Shown here in pieces: positions 60,866 to 64,000 of a stretch of 64,000 nt of DNA (its first letter is position 1; the number at the start of each line of letters is the position of its first letter). This DNA comes from SIG636 sp045537905. Lineage in GTDB: Bacteria; Bacillota; Clostridia; Oscillospirales; CAG-382. The stretch covers positions 36,914 through 100,913 of the forward strand of contig JAZSQJ010000053.1 in assembly GCA_045537905.1 (NCBI GenBank), given 5' to 3'. The position numbers and the translations under genes are program-made. A model generated the notes under the pieces. The model did no database searches. It worked only from the letters and a program-made list of their open reading frames with translations, and was not told the origin of the DNA.

Positions 60866-61344
60866 AAGCGGTAAATATATACACCGACGGTGCTTGCCGT
60901 GGCAACCCCGGTAAGGGCGGCTACGGCGTAGTGCTTGAATACAAGGGCAAGGAGAAGGAGCTGTCTGCAGGCTACCGTTGCACTACCAACAACCGTATGG
61001 AGCTGTTGGCGGCGATAAGGGGTCTGGAGGAGCTTAAGGAGCCCTGTCAGGTTACCCTCTACAGCGACTCCAAGTATCTGGTGGATGCCATAAGCCAGGG
61101 CTGGGCGGTAAAGTGGCGTGCCAAGGGCTGGAAGCGGGCAGACGGTAAAAAAGCTCTTAACCCCGACCTGTGGGCAAGACTGCTGGCACTGCTTGAAAAG
61201 CACCAAACCACCCTCGTATGGGTAAAGGGACATAACGGTCACCCCTATAACGAGCGTTGCGACGTGCTGGCAACCACTGCGGCTGATGGCGACGGCTTGC
61301 TTGAGGACGAGGAATACATCAGTCAGGAGGGCGGTAATTTATGA
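60862..61344 (+). CDS. rnhA: ribonuclease HI
   Basis: The 160-residue enzyme cuts the RNA strand of RNA-DNA hybrids, as in R-loops and primer removal. The four catalytic acids are Asp9 (YTDGAC), Glu47 (NNRMELLAA), Asp69 (LYSDSKYL) and Asp134 (NERCDVLA). It overlaps dnaC and the next gene by 4 bp each (ATGA). Confidence 0.93.
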   Translation: MKAVNIYTDGACRGNPGKGGYGVVLEYKGKEKELSAGYRCTTNNRMELLAAIRGLEELKEPCQVTLYSDSKYLVDAISQGWAVKWRAKGWKRADGKKALNPDLWARLLALLEKHQTTLVWVKGHNGHPYNERCDVLATTAADGDGLLEDEEYISQEGGNL

Positions 61345-61541
61345 AACAGCTGGTGGGGGACACCCCAATGGAGCAGGGTCAAAGGGTAGAGATTATCTTT
61401 TCCAACGGCGACAGGGAAAAGGGAACCTATCAGTATTCCTTTGGCTACAACCATAGCTTTGATTTGGATAAAGGCAGTACCGTGGTGCTTAGCAACCACT
61501 TTATGCGTCTTAAGGGCATAAGAGTAAAGATAATTGATTAA
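61341..61541 (+). CDS. small conserved-context protein of unknown function
   Basis: The 66-residue protein overlaps rnhA by 4 bp, so it is translated with it. It is beta-rich (RVEIIFSNGDREKGTYQYS, VVLSNHFMRLKGIRVKIID), with charged turns, and could be an Sm/SH3-like barrel (inference). No signal peptide or motif was recognised. The following dockerin gene starts 22 bp later with its own GGAG site. Confidence 0.6.
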   Translation: MKQLVGDTPMEQGQRVEIIFSNGDREKGTYQYSFGYNHSFDLDKGSTVVLSNHFMRLKGIRVKIID

Positions 61542-61563
61542 TTAAAAAGGAGAATACACGGCT

Positions 61564-63813
61564 ATGAAAAGAAGTTTGGTTTTCGTTCTCACAGCGCTGC
61601 TTTTGGCGGTAAGTATGATGCTTCCTGCCAATGCCTTGCCCATTATAAGCGGCGAGACTGACGGTAGCACAACCACCATTGCCAAGGGCGTAAGCTTTAC
61701 CAAGGCGGCTGTTGAGGGCAGTCCCTACGGCAAGCAGAAGTTTAATATTATAGAGTTTGACCTGGCAGAGCGTAGCCTGGACCTTGCTATTCTTAAAAAC
61801 GAGTACATTGTTAAAAAGTCCACGGTAGGCGGCTTTGTAAACGCCTACAACACCGCCCACGCCGAGGAGGGCAAGGAGGTTATTGCCGCTGTAAACGGCG
61901 ACCTTTGGATGACAGAAATCCACAGTAACGCCAATATGAGTAAAAGCGTTCTTACGGTACCTCGCGGTATGCTTATGTCTGACGGGATAATCTACTGTTC
62001 CTCCCAGACCGTTAACGAGTCTGCCCATACCACCAACGGTGAGGGACCCGTTACCTTCTGGGCCTTTGGCATCACGGAGGATTACGTTCCTATGCTTGGA
62101 CAGCCTATCGTTAATCTGGACGTAAAAAATACCACCCAAGGTCTTAGCACCGACACTCAGGCGTATAACCGTCTTCCCGCTCCCAACACCCTGGTTATTT
62201 ACGACGGCAACTGCAATTACACCAACTTTGCCCTTGACGATGCCTACGAGGTTGTACTTACCGATATAGAGGGTCAGTTCACCTGCGGCGGCACCGTAAG
62301 CGGCACTGTTTCTGCAATATACCCCTCCAATGATGAAGCCAGCCCTGCACTGGATAATACCAGTATCGTTCTCACTGCCCGCGGGGACAAGGTGGCAACG
62401 ATAAGCGGCTACCAGGTAGGCGACAAGGTTACGATAGACGTAAGCATCAGCGATGCATCGGGCAGACCTAACGATTGGTCTAAGGCTGTCCTTTCCATCG
62501 GCGGTCATATGCCCCTGGTTCTGGACGGCGTTTCTACTAACCCCTCCGGCGTTGGCAACTACCCCTCCACGATTATAGGCTACAAAAACGACGGTAAGAT
62601 AGTGTTCATACAAAACGACGGCAGACAGTCTAACTGGAGCCTTGGTCTTAATTACAATTATATGGACGACCTCGTAATGCAGCTTGGTGTAAACACCTGT
62701 ATCCACCTTGACGGCGGCGGCTCCTCCACTATGATAGTAGGGGACGAGCTGGTAAATAAGCCCAGTGACGGAACCGCCCGTGCCTGCATCAACGGCATTG
62801 CCCTTGTTTCCTGTAACGAGGAGAGGGCGGCTCAGGGTGAGTTTAAGCCTAAGCTCCCCTATAGGTTTAACGCCCGTTATCTCTCCTTTGCAGAGGAAGG
62901 TGCGGCAAACGTAATCTCCTCAGGCTACGGCAACACCACCACGGTCACAGCCGTAGAGGGTGCGGTTCGTCTTAGTGCTTCCACCGACACCATCGACCCA
63001 TACCAGTACTATGCAGTGTCCTCTGCTTTCAATACCCTCAGTGCCGGTCAGTACAAATACATAGTTATGAAGTATAAAACCGGCGAAAACGTAACCACTC
63101 CTTCAACCGAGCTGTTCCTCTGTGCAGGTAACATAGGCAGTCCCACCGGGGGCTACTCTGTACGCTTCCAGCACGAAACGGCAGGCCAGTGGAACACACA
63201 GATAATTGACCTTAACGGCGTTTCCTACTGGACGGGCACCATCCACGGCATCCGTCTGGACTACTTTGGCGGTAACGCCAAGGCTGGGGAATATATGGAT
63301 ATCGCATATATAGCCTTTGCAAAAACAGAGGCAGACGCTCTTGCTTACGCTAACGGCACGGCAGAGCTGCCTACTATCCCGCCCGAAAGTGCCTCTATCA
63401 CCGTAAAAAGCGGCAGCGGACTAAAAAAGGTAAACGGCAAGCTGTACGGCGTTCCCTGTAACGCTACCGTTTACGACGTGGTAAAGGGCATCAACGGCTC
63501 TAAGGTAGAGTTCTTTAACAAAGACGGAGCTTCTGTCAGAAATGAAAAGGTTTCCACAGGCTACACAGTAAACGCTTACAACAGTGCCCTTCAGGTAGCC
63601 GAGACCCTTACTCTGGTAGTGTCGGGCGACGTAAACGGCGACGGTAAGATCAACAACCTTGATGCTACGTCTATTTTGAAATACGATGCAGGCATTATCG
63701 ACCTTGAGGAAACCAAGCTTCTGGAAGCGGATGTAAACGCCAGCGAATCGGTTGATAACCTGGATGCCACAGCAGTCCTCAAATATGACGCAGGTATTAT
63801 AGATAGCTTCTAA
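61564..63813 (+). CDS. secreted phosphodiester glycosidase (NAGPA-like) with carbohydrate-binding-like domain and dockerin
   Basis: The 749-residue protein has a signal peptide (about 1-24). Residues 40-420 contain the NAGPA/DUF2233 domain, with AAVNGDLWMT and the family hallmark HLDGGGSS (about 381-388). These enzymes remove N-acetylglucosamine from phosphodiester-linked glycans. Residues 430-600 form a beta-sandwich, possibly carbohydrate-binding. After a short linker the last 62 residues are a dockerin with two NLDATxxLKYDAGII repeats. GGAG is 11 bases before the ATG. Confidence 0.85.
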   Translation: MKRSLVFVLTALLLAVSMMLPANALPIISGETDGSTTTIAKGVSFTKAAVEGSPYGKQKFNIIEFDLAERSLDLAILKNEYIVKKSTVGGFVNAYNTAHAEEGKEVIAAVNGDLWMTEIHSNANMSKSVLTVPRGMLMSDGIIYCSSQTVNESAHTTNGEGPVTFWAFGITEDYVPMLGQPIVNLDVKNTTQGLSTDTQAYNRLPAPNTLVIYDGNCNYTNFALDDAYEVVLTDIEGQFTCGGTVSGTVSAIYPSNDEASPALDNTSIVLTARGDKVATISGYQVGDKVTIDVSISDASGRPNDWSKAVLSIGGHMPLVLDGVSTNPSGVGNYPSTIIGYKNDGKIVFIQNDGRQSNWSLGLNYNYMDDLVMQLGVNTCIHLDGGGSSTMIVGDELVNKPSDGTARACINGIALVSCNEERAAQGEFKPKLPYRFNARYLSFAEEGAANVISSGYGNTTTVTAVEGAVRLSASTDTIDPYQYYAVSSAFNTLSAGQYKYIVMKYKTGENVTTPSTELFLCAGNIGSPTGGYSVRFQHETAGQWNTQIIDLNGVSYWTGTIHGIRLDYFGGNAKAGEYMDIAYIAFAKTEADALAYANGTAELPTIPPESASITVKSGSGLKKVNGKLYGVPCNATVYDVVKGINGSKVEFFNKDGASVRNEKVSTGYTVNAYNSALQVAETLTLVVSGDVNGDGKINNLDATSILKYDAGIIDLEETKLLEADVNASESVDNLDATAVLKYDAGIIDSF

Positions 63814-63857
63814 ACTTACCGAGTTTATATAAAACAAAAAACCATCGTCATCCGATG

Positions 63858-64000
63858 GCCAGCTTGATGACAAACCTTGTCATCAAGCTGGCAGAGTGCT
63901 GAGAAAGAGTGCAGGCAAGACGAACCGAGGCGATAACTGTACTAAGTACTGTGAGCCGAGGTTCGTTTTGAACGAAAAAACAAATAAAATGTAGAAAATT
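63858..64000 (-). repeat. palindromic intergenic repeat element, copy 2, inverted and cut by the window edge
   Basis: This is the reverse complement of the element at 23287-23426 with about eight differences in 143 bases. It has the hairpin GCCAGCTTGATGACAA (63858-63873)/TTGTCATCAAGCTGGC (63877-63892), 16 bp, and the core GTACTAAGTAC (63939-63949). It probably continues beyond base 64000. Confidence 0.88.

Noticed and set aside
1..64000. Prophage, integrative element or insertion sequence
   Set aside because: No integrase, transposase, capsid, relaxase or attachment-site pair was found on either strand.

Overview
The window looks like a chromosomal segment of an anaerobic, fermentative, low-to-moderate G+C Firmicute of the class Clostridia, most like the Oscillospiraceae/Ruminococcaceae gut and rumen lineages. 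The reasons are purine-rich Shine-Dalgarno sites on almost every gene, textbook TTGACA-17-TATAAT promoters, PPi-dependent phosphofructokinase with a membrane pyrophosphatase, bifunctional AdhE, a ferredoxin-dependent 2-oxoacid oxidoreductase, ThyX instead of ThyA, DnaD, and many secreted proteins ending in dockerin repeats or carrying BspA-type leucine-rich repeats. No phage, transposase, plasmid or CRISPR gene was seen.

Layout. Bases 1-7.2 kb hold the tail of a probable GH3 enzyme, a tRNA-Pro(GGG), two metallophosphoesterases, a possible sigma-like gene with a structured leader before the next gene, and a divergent two-gene heterodimeric ABC exporter. From 7.2 to 23.1 kb the region is rich in exported and accessory genes: LRR-dockerin, transglutaminase-dockerin, C39 peptidase-SH3-SLH-dockerin, a cytoplasmic LRR protein, a PQ-loop transporter, a hydrolase, a large lipoprotein, an AbrB-type regulator, a NagD-type HAD phosphatase, and two tandem paralogous dockerin proteins with an unrecognised N-terminal domain. 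From 23.1 to 30.5 kb there is an intergenic palindromic repeat, then cysteine synthase, Pfp, class II aldolase and AdhE overlapped by a small phosphotransferase.

From 31.1 to 48.5 kb nearly all genes run on the + strand: two LRR lipoproteins, thyX-tmk, a DJ-1 protein, a CPBP protease, mltG, a U32 peptidase, a P-loop ATPase, the korDABC-type oxidoreductase (alpha subunit broken by an in-frame TAG), ispD-ispF, an M16 pair linked to EF-P modification in relatives, lgt and folD. Then come a YfhO-like membrane protein and hppA. From 54.1 kb there is a thioesterase, a small membrane protein, a lipoprotein, and a tightly packed operon: degenerate PfkB, ddl, murI, DUF1934, dnaD, dnaC-like, rnhA and a 66-residue protein. 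A phosphodiester glycosidase-dockerin gene follows, and the window ends in a second, inverted copy of the 23.3-kb repeat.

How the parts fit: Pfp, aldolase, AdhE, the 2-oxoacid oxidoreductase and HppA describe sugar fermentation with a pyrophosphate economy. ThyX/Tmk, FolD and IspD/IspF supply building blocks, and MltG, Ddl, MurI and Lgt build the envelope. The six dockerin proteins fall into two repeat types, and no cohesin or scaffoldin gene is present here. The points most worth checking are the korA amber codon, the covarying palindromic repeat family, the two dockerin types, the tandem paralogs, the structured leader at 2280-2338, the adhE-kinase coupling and the PfkB homolog lacking its GAGD motif.
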